A stretch of 64,000 nt of DNA from Candidatus Limimorpha caballi (GTDB taxonomy: Bacteria; Bacteroidota; Bacteroidia; Bacteroidales; F082): the NCBI GenBank assembly GCA_018064605.1, contig JAGHUX010000005.1, positions 186,001 through 250,000 on the forward strand. Direction: 5' to 3'. The translations under genes and the position numbers were made by a program. Below the pieces are notes generated by a model, which ran no database searches, was not told the origin of the DNA, and was given only the letters and a program-made list of their open reading frames with translations. Positions 16,193 to 25,081 of this stretch are shown piece by piece. The stretch's first letter is position 1, and each line of letters starts with the position of its first letter.

Positions 16193-17620
16193 ATGATTAT
16201 CAACATTATAACGACATTTATTGCGACGGCGGTTCTTTGGCTGACTTACCGTTTGCTTTTCAGGAATTGCAATCGGTTTCAGTTCAACAGGTTTATGTTG
16301 CTTTCGATGACGGCATTTGCGTTCGCGCTGCCGTTCATCCACATCACGATACCGACACAACTACCTGGAAACGTGACATTTACGCATAACATTCCGAGTT
16401 ATTTCATGCTTCAGGAAGTGGTTGTAACAGCCCAAAACGCATCGACGTACAGCCTCAACTGGATAAATCTCGTTTCAGTCACATATATTATAGGTGTCAT
16501 CTTGTTTTTATCAAAATTGATATTTAACATATTGAAAATCCGCAAGATAGCAAAAAACAACATTTCCGAGAACATCGACGGAATCAATGTCGTGAGGACG
16601 GGAGAAGAGCATATCCCCTACTCTTTCATGAACAACATTTTCATTCCGAAGGGCGACACCGACCCAGAGATTCTGAAACACGAGATGAGCCATGTCAGGA
16701 ACCGTCATTCGCTCGACATCATTTTCATCGAGACGGCGACCGTCTTCCAGTGGTTTAACCCATTCATGCGTTTGATTAAGAAGGACTTACAAAACATACA
16801 CGAATACACCGCCGACCGTGATGTCATCGACAACGGCGCGGACAAGACCGACTATATGATGTTGATCCTGCAGCAGTGCACGGCTTCAGGAATAGGCGCA
16901 CGGCCGGGCGCTTCAACAAGTATAGGCAATAACTTCAGTTTTTCACTAACTAAAAAAAGAATTAAAATGATTACACAAAAAGAAAAGACCAAAGGCCTGA
17001 TATTCAAGGCTTTGCTCACAACCCCAGTGTTTGCGCTGCTATTGCTCGCAAACTGCATCCCCAACAACAACGTATTGAACGCACAAACAAGAACTCATTC
17101 ATTTAAAGGCTCAAAACCTGACATCACATTCGCAGACCCCAGTAAAGTCAACATAGTTGACATATCTGGTGAACAAAGCAGCTTTGATTTCAGCTGCATA
17201 AACAAGGACACTGTTATGGATTTTTCATTTTGGCCAGATGATTTTTGGTATATTGAGAGAAAAAGCAGCGACAGCTATACTGTCTCTCTTATTCCCAAAA
17301 ACGACTCAATTTATAAGGTTGTCGAGCAAATGCCGGAATATCCTGGCGGAACAGCTAAGATGTTGACTTTCATTTCAGAAAACATCAAATATCCGCAGTC
17401 GGCGATGGATAAAAATATCGAAGGCAAATGCTACATTGAGTTTGTGATTGACATTGACGGAAGCGTTACCGATGCCAAGCTGCTTAAAGGTTTTGACGAA
17501 GAATGCGATGCCGAGGCGTTGCGCGTCGTCAATTTGATGCCGAAATGGAAGCCAGGGAAGAAAGATGGCAAACCGGTGAGAGTCCATTACATGATTCCTG
17601 TTGCGTTCAAACTGGCATAG
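16193..17620 (+). CDS. BlaR1-type M56 membrane metallopeptidase with TonB C-terminal domain
   Basis: 475 residues. Membrane segments lie at about 3-22, 35-52, 90-115 and 265-285. The cytoplasmic zinc protease motif HEMSH is at residues 163-167, followed by the downstream HEYTADRDVID helix of the M56 family. After the last membrane segment, a roughly 90-residue linker leads to a TonB_C-like domain (about 385-475, with MPEYPGGTAKMLTFISENIKYP and GKCYIEFVIDIDGSVTDAKLLKG). Role by family: senses an envelope signal and cleaves the BlaI-like repressor encoded upstream. No beta-lactamase gene is nearby, so the signal and regulon are unknown. A terminator follows. Confidence 0.88.
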   Translation: MIINIITTFIATAVLWLTYRLLFRNCNRFQFNRFMLLSMTAFAFALPFIHITIPTQLPGNVTFTHNIPSYFMLQEVVVTAQNASTYSLNWINLVSVTYIIGVILFLSKLIFNILKIRKIAKNNISENIDGINVVRTGEEHIPYSFMNNIFIPKGDTDPEILKHEMSHVRNRHSLDIIFIETATVFQWFNPFMRLIKKDLQNIHEYTADRDVIDNGADKTDYMMLILQQCTASGIGARPGASTSIGNNFSFSLTKKRIKMITQKEKTKGLIFKALLTTPVFALLLLANCIPNNNVLNAQTRTHSFKGSKPDITFADPSKVNIVDISGEQSSFDFSCINKDTVMDFSFWPDDFWYIERKSSDSYTVSLIPKNDSIYKVVEQMPEYPGGTAKMLTFISENIKYPQSAMDKNIEGKCYIEFVIDIDGSVTDAKLLKGFDEECDAEALRVVNLMPKWKPGKKDGKPVRVHYMIPVAFKLA

Positions 17621-17651
17621 AATCCTTACACCGAGTTTTATCTCACGCAGG

Positions 17652-17697
17652 AACAGCGGAAATGGCGGAAAACATTCTGTCGTCTCCGCTGTTTTTT
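17652..17697 (+). terminator. Intrinsic terminator after the M56 peptidase gene
   Basis: Stem AACAGCGGA (17652-17660) with TCCGCTGTT (17685-17693) and a T run to 17697. The 24-base loop is large. It separates the BlaI/M56 operon from the SPFH gene. Confidence 0.75.
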
Positions 17698-17747
17698 GAA
17701 CCTTTAATTTTTTGAATAAAATTGAATTTTACCTCAACAATTTTCAT

Positions 17748-17755
17748 TATCTTTG
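17748..17755 (+). promoter_or_regulatory. Promoter -7 element of the SPFH gene
   Basis: TATCTTTG with a TTG at 17722-17724 as a possible -33 element; the ATG follows at 17785. A TTG start at 17722 would lie upstream of the promoter and is rejected. Confidence 0.65.
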
Positions 17756-17784
17756 CAACGTTTAATTTCAAAATTCAGTTTACC

Positions 17785-18645
17785 ATGGAATACACACAAC
17801 AGTCTAATTATCAAAACAAAAACAACATGAACAACAAAAAATTAGCACCTATTGTCGTAGTTATAGTGGCGGTGTTGCTACTCATTATTTTCTGGAGCAG
17901 AATCACGGTGACGATCCCTGCTGGTAACGGCGGCGTGCTTTACCGTCTGTTCGGCGGCGGCATCGACACATCAAAGACATACGAAGAAGGTTTTCATTTC
18001 ATCGCGCCATGGAACACGATGACAGAATACGAGACACGTCAGCAGGTTGCCGACGAAGAGATGAGCGCGTTGTCATCTAACGGTTTGGAAATCAAGATAG
18101 AATTTTCAACATGGTACAGGCCGAAATGGGAGGAGCTCGGACAGCTTCACGCCTCAATAGGCACGCAATATCTGGTAAGAGCCGTCATTCCGGCCATGCG
18201 TTCCGCCGCAAGAAGCGTCGTCGGACGTTACACACCGGAACAGATCTACTCGACGAAACGCGATGCAATCCAGGAAGAAATATTCGAAGAAACCAAAAAA
18301 CTCTTAGACACGAAACATATTGAACTCGACCAGGTCCTCATCCGCTCGGTCACGCTTCCGCCAACAATCAAGTCGGCAATCGAAAGCAAATTGAAGCAGG
18401 AACAGGAAGCCCTCGAATATGAGTTCAAACTCGACAAAGCCGCGCAAGAAGCTGAACGTCAGCGCGTTGAAGCAGAAGGCAAGGCACGTGCAAACAACAT
18501 CGTGAGCGCAAGTATCAACGACAAGATCCTCCGCGAAAAAGGCATCGACGCGACATTGAAACTCGCCGAGTCGCCAAACACGAAGATCGTCATCGTAGGC
18601 AACAGCAAAGACGGAATGCCGCTCATCCTCGGAGATATAAAGTAG
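17785..18645 (+). CDS. Prohibitin/SPFH-domain membrane protein
   Basis: 286 residues from the ATG at 17785. A short polar N-terminus (YTQQSNYQNKNN) is followed by one membrane helix (about residues 22-41), then the SPFH/band-7 domain (about 42-210, with GNGGVLYRLFGGGIDTSKTYEEGFHFIAPW) and a charged coiled-coil stretch (KLKQEQEALEYEFKLDKAAQ and onward). It resembles the prohibitin branch more than HflK/HflC. Such proteins form large membrane rings and often attend FtsH-type proteolysis; no protease is encoded nearby. It is followed by a 7-bp repeat array and smpB. Confidence 0.87.
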   Translation: MEYTQQSNYQNKNNMNNKKLAPIVVVIVAVLLLIIFWSRITVTIPAGNGGVLYRLFGGGIDTSKTYEEGFHFIAPWNTMTEYETRQQVADEEMSALSSNGLEIKIEFSTWYRPKWEELGQLHASIGTQYLVRAVIPAMRSAARSVVGRYTPEQIYSTKRDAIQEEIFEETKKLLDTKHIELDQVLIRSVTLPPTIKSAIESKLKQEQEALEYEFKLDKAAQEAERQRVEAEGKARANNIVSASINDKILREKGIDATLKLAESPNTKIVIVGNSKDGMPLILGDIK

Positions 18646-18650
18646 TTTTT

Positions 18651-18704
18651 AGTTATTAGTTATTAGCTATTAGTTTTTAGGGTTATAGGATGCGAAGCGA
18701 CAAC
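18651..18704 (+). repeat. 7-bp repeat array followed by a GCGAAGCGACAA motif
   Basis: Four heptads at 18651-18678 (AGTTATT twice, then AGCTATT and AGTTTTT) begin five bases after the SPFH stop. Downstream, TGCGAAGCGACAAC (18691-18704) matches the motif seen after the arrays at 48434 and 57991. Confidence 0.7.
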
Positions 18705-18727
18705 CGCATTACGGTTAAATATTACGT

Positions 18728-19183
18728 ATGAGCAAGGTAAAACAGGTTAGAGTAAGCATAAAAAACAAGCGGGCGTCGTTCGAGTATTTCATCATCGACA
18801 GATACACGGCCGGAATTGTCTTGACGGGCACTGAGATAAAAAGCATCCGTGAAGGCAAGGCGAGCATCGTTGATTCGTATTGCACCTTCATCGGCAACGA
18901 GCTTTACGTCATCGGGATGCACATCGCGGAATACAAATTCGGCACGTATTACAACCACGTCCCGAAGCGCGACCGCAAGCTCCTCCTGAACATGAAGGAG
19001 TTGCGCAAGCTCAAAGCGAAAAGCAGCGAGAAAGGCTTCACCATCATACCTGTCGAGATGTTCATCAACGAGAACGGACTGGCGAAGCTCGAAATAGCCT
19101 TGGCGAAAGGAAAACATTTCTTCGACAAACGCGATTCACTGAAAGAAAAAGATTCGAGGAGGGAGATAAGGGAGGAGAGTTAA
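18728..19183 (+). CDS. smpB: SsrA-binding protein SmpB
   Basis: 151 residues. Binds tmRNA and brings it to stalled ribosomes for trans-translation. The canonical core is intact: [55 protein letters not shown] and the C-terminal [20 protein letters not shown]. The final residues (REES) and the TAA are encoded by the first unit of a 14-bp tandem repeat, so the extreme tail is short and glutamate-rich where the family usually ends in a basic helix. No tmRNA gene is in the window. Confidence 0.95.
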   Translation: MSKVKQVRVSIKNKRASFEYFIIDRYTAGIVLTGTEIKSIREGKASIVDSYCTFIGNELYVIGMHIAEYKFGTYYNHVPKRDRKLLLNMKELRKLKAKSSEKGFTIIPVEMFINENGLAKLEIALAKGKHFFDKRDSLKEKDSRREIREES

Positions 19184-19251
19184 GGGAGGAGAGTTAAGGG
19201 AGGAGAGTTAAGGGAGGAGAGTTAAGGGAGGAGAGTTAAGGGAGGAGAGTT
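19168..19251 (+). repeat. Six perfect 14-bp tandem repeats overlapping the smpB stop
   Basis: The unit AAGGGAGGAGAGTT is repeated six times without change (starts at 19168, 19182, 19196, 19210, 19224 and 19238), then a partial copy. Each unit is two heptads (AGGGAGG and AGAGTTA), so it belongs to the 7-bp-period family. The first copy encodes the end of SmpB and provides its stop. A perfect array such as this is prone to copy-number change. Confidence 0.92.
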
Positions 19252-19281
19252 AAGGGAGTAAAGAAAAATACAGATAAAAAA

Positions 19282-19857
19282 ATGAGAAAGAAATTATTGG
19301 TTTTGGCGATTATGATGGCGGTGCCGTTTGTCGTGGCTGCTCAATGCACAAAATCGTGCGAGACGCCTTGCGGCAATGCTGAAAAAGCACAATGCGATAA
19401 AGCGCAGAAAATCAACTGGATGAGTTTTGAAGAGGCGGTGAAGCTCAACGAGACGTCACCGAGAAAAATCTTCATCGACGTGTTCACCGATTGGTGCGGC
19501 TGGTGCAAGAGAATGGACCAGACCACATTCATGAACAAGGAAGTCATCGAATACATGAACGAGAATTTTTATGCGGTGAAATTTGACGCCGAACAGAGTG
19601 ACACCATAGTCTTCGCCGGTTACACCTTTGTAAATCAAGGCGGAACGAACGGCAGGAAAGGCACTCACCAACTTGCGGCGGCGCTGCTGCAAGGCAAGAT
19701 GTCGTATCCGTCGTATGTCTTCATGAACGAGAAGAACCAGCTCCTGACCGTCGCGCCAGGATACATGGACGACAGCAGATTCCTTCCGATATTGAGATAT
19801 TTCGGATCAGACTCATATCTCAACATGAAATTTGAAGATTTCACAAGACAGAAATAA
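19282..19857 (+). CDS. Exported thioredoxin-fold protein
   Basis: 191 residues with a signal peptide (about 1-20, cleavage near VAAQ). The mature N-terminus has four cysteines (CTKSCETPC and AQC), possibly metal-binding. The thioredoxin-like domain carries WCGWCK with the redox pair Cys72 and Cys75, preceded by KIFIDVFTD and followed by the YPSYVFMNEKNQ segment with the cis-Pro. It resembles the YyaL/thioredoxin_7 group. Its stop is directly followed by the next start with no gap, so the beta-helix lipoprotein is probably co-expressed. Periplasmic disulfide or redox work is likely; the partner is unknown. Confidence 0.85.
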   Translation: MRKKLLVLAIMMAVPFVVAAQCTKSCETPCGNAEKAQCDKAQKINWMSFEEAVKLNETSPRKIFIDVFTDWCGWCKRMDQTTFMNKEVIEYMNENFYAVKFDAEQSDTIVFAGYTFVNQGGTNGRKGTHQLAAALLQGKMSYPSYVFMNEKNQLLTVAPGYMDDSRFLPILRYFGSDSYLNMKFEDFTRQK

Positions 19858-21324
19858 ATGCGTAAGTATCTTGCAATCATATCATTGGCGATCATCGCGA
19901 CGATGGTGTCGTGCAAAAAGGAGTTCAAATTCTCCACGAGCAGTGCGCTGAACATCACGTTGTCGAGCGACACCATCACTTTTGACACTGTTTTCACCAG
20001 CATCGGTTCCTCGACACGCACGCTGATGATCTACAACAAGACAGACGAGAACCTGAAAATCAATTCGATACGGCTCGGGCAAGGCAGCAGTTCCCCATAC
20101 AGCATCAACGTGGACGGACGGTCTGGAACGGCATTTTCCGACATGGAAGTTTACGCCGACGACAGCCTGTACGTCTTCATAAAAGTCACCATCGACCCGA
20201 CAGATGGCAACAACCCGTTTTTCGTTGAAGACCGTCTCATATTCAACACGAACGGCAACGAGAGCGTCGTTCACCTCACCGCTTTCGGGCAGAACGCGAA
20301 GTACATCATCGGCGACAAACGCTTCAACGACTACTACAAGTACAAGGTTATTGCCGACAGTCTCGCTGAAGTCCACTGGACAGCCGACACCACGTATGTC
20401 GTTTATGGCGTGGCACTTATCAACTCATACGGCACGCTCGTCGTCGAGCCTGGCACGCACGTGCATTTCCACAACGGGAGCGGCCTGTGGTCGTGGAGCG
20501 AAGGGCAGCTCATCGTCAACGGCACCCGTGAGAACCCCGTCGTCTTCCAAGGCGACCGACTTGAGGCGTTCTACCGTGACGAACCGGGGCAATGGGACAG
20601 AATATGGCTCATGGAAGCACGTGAGAATCACGGACATAGCATCAGCCACGCAATAATCAGGAACGGGTTCATCGGCGTTCAGCTCGAACGTTTTCTGAAA
20701 GACAACCTCGCCCCTGCTTTCATCGAAAACACCATCATCGAGAACCACACAGGCATGGGCATCTACGCCAACTGCTACAGCCTCGGTGCGTCGAACTTCG
20801 TGGTCGCCAACTGCGGCAATGTCGGCGTCTATCTAACCGGCGGAGGCAGCTACCTCTTCAGACACGGGACTGTCGCCAACTTCTGGAACAACTCCGCGAG
20901 AAACACACCGACACTCTATTTCTCAAACATTTACAATGACCCGAACGACGGCAACGCCTACGCCTATCCGTTTGAATTCGAGATGGACAACAGCATCATG
21001 TACGGCAGCCTCGAAAACGAGTTCCTCACCGAGTTCTATTCGGCGCCAGACCTCGACACGACATACGTCTTCAACAACTGCCTGCTGCGCACCAAACGCA
21101 GACACGAAGACATCTTCAAGAGTTGCAAGTTCAACGAAGACCCGAAGCTAACAAGCTATCATTCATTCGATTACCATCTTGACACGCTGTCACCGGCAAT
21201 CGGCTTGGGCGACCCGTTCTACACATCGGGAAACCTCCAATTCGACCTCGACGGCGTTGACAGATGCAACACGCCCGACGCTGGAGCGTACCAGTACATC
21301 TACGTCCCGCAAGAACGTCAGTAA
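19858..21324 (+). CDS. Parallel beta-helix lipoprotein
   Basis: 488 residues. Lipobox TMVSC with Cys19. The N-terminal region (about 25-135) looks like an Ig-like fold (TITFDTVFTSIGSSTRTLMIYNKT, then LMIYN and VFIKVTIDP). The rest shows right-handed beta-helix periodicity (LVVEPGTHVHFHNGSG, AFIENTIIENHTGMGIYANC, SNFVVANCGNVGVYLTGGGS) and ends with LSPAIGLGDP and DAGAYQYI, typical of the choice-of-anchor/Chlamydia polymorphic style ends in Bacteroidota surface proteins. Function unknown. The start abuts the thioredoxin-like gene and the 3' end overlaps the convergent M23 gene by seven bases. Confidence 0.82.
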   Translation: MRKYLAIISLAIIATMVSCKKEFKFSTSSALNITLSSDTITFDTVFTSIGSSTRTLMIYNKTDENLKINSIRLGQGSSSPYSINVDGRSGTAFSDMEVYADDSLYVFIKVTIDPTDGNNPFFVEDRLIFNTNGNESVVHLTAFGQNAKYIIGDKRFNDYYKYKVIADSLAEVHWTADTTYVVYGVALINSYGTLVVEPGTHVHFHNGSGLWSWSEGQLIVNGTRENPVVFQGDRLEAFYRDEPGQWDRIWLMEARENHGHSISHAIIRNGFIGVQLERFLKDNLAPAFIENTIIENHTGMGIYANCYSLGASNFVVANCGNVGVYLTGGGSYLFRHGTVANFWNNSARNTPTLYFSNIYNDPNDGNAYAYPFEFEMDNSIMYGSLENEFLTEFYSAPDLDTTYVFNNCLLRTKRRHEDIFKSCKFNEDPKLTSYHSFDYHLDTLSPAIGLGDPFYTSGNLQFDLDGVDRCNTPDAGAYQYIYVPQERQ

Positions 21325-23027
21325 TTCAGATTGTACAAAACACGTGTTTCGTTGTCAACTCCGTCAGTGACAACGACTTCCACTTTGTTTTCACCTTTGC
21401 GGAAATGAGAATCCATCTCATAGAAAAGCAGGTCATCCTTCGCGTCATATTCACCGATGACCCACTCGTCGTTGACATAAATATCATATTTATTGATACC
21501 TGTTTCAAGGTCTTTAATCTTAAATCTCAACGACTTACATTTAGAGACAGAAGCATCGGAAGCAAAATTCAACGGTTTCACCTCAGGCGCGACAGTATCG
21601 ACGGCAAGAGCAAACAGCCCGAGACACCGCACTTTGGCTTCAACATTGCCGCCAACCAACTTGCCGCCTTGTGAAGAGCGTTCACCTGCATTGTCAATGG
21701 TAACGATGTGAAGTTGACTTGAATCCTTGAATTTATCCGACGGCGCAATCGAAATCTTTATCGGTTTCTGCACAGGAATACATTCAGAACCAAGCACATA
21801 CACACATTCCGACGCATAATCGCCCGGCACGTTGTATTGCTGTTGCGCATAGATGTATTCAAATTTATAGAACGCCCTTTCCGGGATTTCGGCGGTGAAT
21901 CCGTCAAGCCCAATTGTCGTCATCGACTTCCCGTCAACACGGTAAAAACTTCTGCTGTAAGCATTTTCGTGATAGTCCGTCAATGGTTTTTCGCCGACAA
22001 GAGTGAACTCCAACGTTGAGGAGTTGCCGCTGTTGTCGGTCAGCACGAACCGCATTTGCAGCACATCGCCTTCATTTACAGTGACATAGCCTGTCTTCTC
22101 ACCATAAACGCTCAGAATGTTATATTCATCAATCTGCGTCCTGACGTAACGTTTTTTGTCCTTGACAAACTTCGCGTAATCAATCAAGCTGTTCACATAA
22201 CGAGTCTCATCGTATGAATATTCATTAATATTCAAACTGAATATCAATCTGTTAGCGGCATAAAGTTCGATACTTCTTACTCCGTATTTATGATAGAGTC
22301 CGGCGGTCTGGTCGAAATAAGAGACACCGAACGACACGGTGCCGTTGACTTTAATCTCGCCGCATTTGGGCGAATACATTCCGTTTTCACATTTCAAAGA
22401 GAAAAAAGAGACGGTGTCTTTTCCGCAAACCGACGACATTTCCGCAGGATAGACCGCAAGTCCGTTGATTGTCGGGCAGGTCACGTCATCGATTTTCACG
22501 CCGAAGAGGAACGGGTCGATCGGGTGCTGAGTCAAGGCGTCACGGATTTCGTAGTGGAGGTGCGGGCCGCCCGAGCCGCCGGTATTTCCGCTGAAGCCGA
22601 GCAGGTCGCCGCATCTGACAGGAATCTCGTCTCTTTCAAGGAAGATGTTCTGCTTGAACGACTTGCTTTTGTATTGCTTGTTTTTCACATAATCAGAGAT
22701 GACATCATTGAAGCCGTTCAGATGTCCGTAAACCGTCATAAAACCATCATAATGAGTGACATAGACAACTTTCCCGTAGCCGAACGGAGAGACTCCGATG
22801 CGGCTCACATAACCGTCGGACACGGCATATACCTCCTTCCCTATCGTCCCGTCGGTTTTCATGTCAACGCCGGCATGAAAGGCGTTGGTGCGCAGTTCGC
22901 CGAAGGTCGCGGACAATGAAACCGGGAATTTCACAGGCGACGGATACTGCGGATATTCAACATTATTCTGACAAAGGCACGCATTTGCCAGTAACAAAAT
23001 GACTGTCAACAACTTAAATTTCATCAT
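21318..23027 (-). CDS. M23-family metallopeptidase (LytM-type) with long C-terminal region
   Basis: 569 residues from the ATG at 23027 (the next codon is also ATG). A signal peptide covers about 1-20. The LytM domain lies at about 25-170: FHAGVDMK has the first zinc ligands and HLHYEIRD the last, with GHLNGF between. About 400 residues of beta-rich sequence follow with no recognised family (FVLTDNSGNSSTLEFTLVGE, VVVTDGVDNETRV), perhaps Ig-like domains. Role by family: cuts, or regulates cutting of, peptidoglycan cross-bridges. A TACTTTTG promoter sits 19 bases upstream, divergent from the LtaS-like operon. Confidence 0.88.
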   Translation of the reverse strand: MMKFKLLTVILLLANACLCQNNVEYPQYPSPVKFPVSLSATFGELRTNAFHAGVDMKTDGTIGKEVYAVSDGYVSRIGVSPFGYGKVVYVTHYDGFMTVYGHLNGFNDVISDYVKNKQYKSKSFKQNIFLERDEIPVRCGDLLGFSGNTGGSGGPHLHYEIRDALTQHPIDPFLFGVKIDDVTCPTINGLAVYPAEMSSVCGKDTVSFFSLKCENGMYSPKCGEIKVNGTVSFGVSYFDQTAGLYHKYGVRSIELYAANRLIFSLNINEYSYDETRYVNSLIDYAKFVKDKKRYVRTQIDEYNILSVYGEKTGYVTVNEGDVLQMRFVLTDNSGNSSTLEFTLVGEKPLTDYHENAYSRSFYRVDGKSMTTIGLDGFTAEIPERAFYKFEYIYAQQQYNVPGDYASECVYVLGSECIPVQKPIKISIAPSDKFKDSSQLHIVTIDNAGERSSQGGKLVGGNVEAKVRCLGLFALAVDTVAPEVKPLNFASDASVSKCKSLRFKIKDLETGINKYDIYVNDEWVIGEYDAKDDLLFYEMDSHFRKGENKVEVVVTDGVDNETRVLYNLNY

Positions 23028-23046
23028 GCTCGTTTTCAAATTTTTG

Positions 23047-23054
23047 CAAAAGTA
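23047..23054 (-). promoter_or_regulatory. Promoter -7 element of the M23 gene
   Basis: TACTTTTG on the minus strand. The upstream TTG at 23039 is only seven bases away, so the ATG pair at 23027/23024 is preferred as start. Confidence 0.6.
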
Positions 23055-23122
23055 ACAAATCTTTCAAAATCGGAATGTAATATTTTTTTCAAATTCGAGG
23101 AAAGTTTCAAAACAAAAATCAT

Positions 23123-23130
23123 TATCTTTG
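23123..23130 (+). promoter_or_regulatory. Promoter -7 element of the LtaS-like/lipid kinase/MscS operon
   Basis: TATCTTTG, 22 bases before the ATG at 23153. Confidence 0.7.
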
Positions 23131-23152
23131 CAGTTTGTACATTTTTTGAAAA

Positions 23153-25081
23153 ATGATTAAAAATAAAGAGATATCGCTTTGGAAAGTATATGCTATCAGG
23201 TTGAGTGTCATGTTGTTGCTACTCGCGACCAGCAGATGGCTGCTTTACGTATTCAACAAGGGGAATTTCCCCGACATCACCGTCGCCGAGGGCTTCCGGC
23301 TGTTTTTCACCGGAATGTATTTTGACTTGTGGACGCTGGTTGTCGCGAACATCCCCATCCTGATCGGATACAGTCTGCCTTTCAAATTCAAATACAACAG
23401 GTTATATTGCAAGATCACCGACATACTGTTTGTAGTCCTCAACTGGTTTGCCGTCGCGTTAAACCTTGTCGATGTGATTTACTACAGGTACATCGACAAG
23501 CGCATGACGTCGGAACTCGCCGAGTTCTTCATGGCGACCGACGACGACCAGGGCAGCCTGATGATGCATTTCATCCAAGACTTCTGGTTCATCGTGCTGC
23601 TCATGGCAGCCAGTGCGTTCATAATCATCATTTTGGCAAAAAAGACAAGGGTCAAGAAAGAGACGGTCAGCAACGACACGGCATGGTATGTCTCACGTGC
23701 TTTCGTGTTTTTGGCCGTCATTTTCTGGTCGGTCATCGCGATGCGCGGCGGTTTCCAGCTGCACTCCATCGGGATCATCACGGCGGCGCGTCACACAACC
23801 ACGCAGAACATGGTCCTTGTGCTGAACACGCCATTCACCATAGTGCGCGGCTCGTCAGGCGAAGTCCTTGACAAAGTCACATATTACGACGATGACGAGA
23901 TAGAGTCTTTGTATTCGCCGATTCACGGCGGCCTGAGCACCAACAGGTTCATTGACGGGACGGCGGAGGGCTACAACGTTTTCGTGATTGTCCTGGAAAG
24001 TTTCGGCCAGGAGATGATCAGGTATTACAACGGCGACCGCGAGGAGAGTCTCACCCCTTTCCTCGACTCGCTGTTAAACGAGAGCCTCACCTTCGACGGG
24101 ATGGCGAACGGACGCCGTTCCATCGACGCCCTGACATCCATCCTATCCGGCGTGCCGCCGCTGATGACCGCCAGTTATGCATCATCGAGATACGCGGCCA
24201 ATCATCTCGAAGGTTTCGGGCACGACCTCAAGAGACTGGGTTATTCCACGGCATTTTTCCACGGCGGGCTAAACGGCTCCATGAATTTCGACGCCTCCGC
24301 CTCGACGGCAGGTTTTGACGACTATCACGGCAAAAACGAGTACGATGACGACAGCGACTATGACGGCACATGGGGCATTTTCGACATGCCATTCATGCAA
24401 TACACAGCGGAGAGGCTTGATGAGATGCCGAAGCCTTTCGCAGCCGGCATCTTCACGCTTTCATCGCACCATCCATTCACTATACAAGAAGGCTACGCCG
24501 TGCCGGAAGGCAACTACAAGTCGGAGTTTGAGAAGACCATGAGGTACGCCGACGACGCGCTGCGACTCTTCTTCGATAAGATCTCACGACACAGCTGGTA
24601 CGACAGCACCATCTTCGTGATCACCGGCGACCACGTCAACCCGGAACATCACTACGAAAAATACCTGAACAGCTACGGCCAGCATGAAGTGCCGCTCGCG
24701 TTTTATTCGCCGAGCAAGATAAAAGCGCAGAGAACCGGCATCATGGCCCAGCACACCGACATCGGCATAAGCCTGATGGCGGCACTCGGATACGACGGGA
24801 GGATATTCTCATTCGGCAGAAACGTGTTCGACAGCATACAGAAGCCGTGTTTTTCGAGTTTCGTGAACGATGTTTACCTGTATTCCGACGGCAGATACAT
24901 GCTTCAGTCGGACGGAGACCTAACCATCGGGGTCTTTGACTTGGAGTATGACAAGGAACTGAAAAACAACCTATGCGGCAAAGGGAACGATGAAGAATGG
25001 AACTACCTGAAGACCAATCTTCAGCTTCTTTTGCAGCAATACAACAACAGAATGATTAACAACAAGTTATACATAAAATGA
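23153..25081 (+). CDS. LtaS/OpgB-like phosphoglycerol transferase family protein
   Basis: 642 residues. Five membrane helices occupy about residues 8-200, followed by a periplasmic sulfatase/alkaline-phosphatase-fold domain. Visible active-site elements are Glu282 in VIVLESFG, a candidate nucleophile Ser323 in NGRRSIDAL (the place of the Thr in Gram-positive LtaS), and TGDH near residue 495 with a His-rich loop (NPEHHYEKY). Family members take phosphoglycerol from phosphatidylglycerol, leaving diacylglycerol, and pass it to an acceptor (lipoteichoic acid or periplasmic glucan); others are phosphoethanolamine transferases. The acceptor here is unknown. Its stop overlaps the lipid-kinase start (ATGA at 25078-25081). 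Confidence 0.85.
   Translation: MIKNKEISLWKVYAIRLSVMLLLLATSRWLLYVFNKGNFPDITVAEGFRLFFTGMYFDLWTLVVANIPILIGYSLPFKFKYNRLYCKITDILFVVLNWFAVALNLVDVIYYRYIDKRMTSELAEFFMATDDDQGSLMMHFIQDFWFIVLLMAASAFIIIILAKKTRVKKETVSNDTAWYVSRAFVFLAVIFWSVIAMRGGFQLHSIGIITAARHTTTQNMVLVLNTPFTIVRGSSGEVLDKVTYYDDDEIESLYSPIHGGLSTNRFIDGTAEGYNVFVIVLESFGQEMIRYYNGDREESLTPFLDSLLNESLTFDGMANGRRSIDALTSILSGVPPLMTASYASSRYAANHLEGFGHDLKRLGYSTAFFHGGLNGSMNFDASASTAGFDDYHGKNEYDDDSDYDGTWGIFDMPFMQYTAERLDEMPKPFAAGIFTLSSHHPFTIQEGYAVPEGNYKSEFEKTMRYADDALRLFFDKISRHSWYDSTIFVITGDHVNPEHHYEKYLNSYGQHEVPLAFYSPSKIKAQRTGIMAQHTDIGISLMAALGYDGRIFSFGRNVFDSIQKPCFSSFVNDVYLYSDGRYMLQSDGDLTIGVFDLEYDKELKNNLCGKGNDEEWNYLKTNLQLLLQQYNNRMINNKLYIK

Noticed and set aside
15739..17620. 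Beta-lactam resistance operon
   Set aside because: The BlaI/M56 pair resembles bla regulators, but there is no beta-lactamase or penicillin-binding gene nearby and the sensor domain is TonB-like.
19168..19251. Possible CRISPR array
   Set aside because: The units are 14 bp, contiguous and without spacers, and no cas genes are present; it is a simple tandem repeat.
23153..25081. Lipoteichoic acid synthase in the strict sense
   Set aside because: The organism is a Gram-negative type and the nucleophile position is Ser instead of Thr; only family-level assignment is justified.
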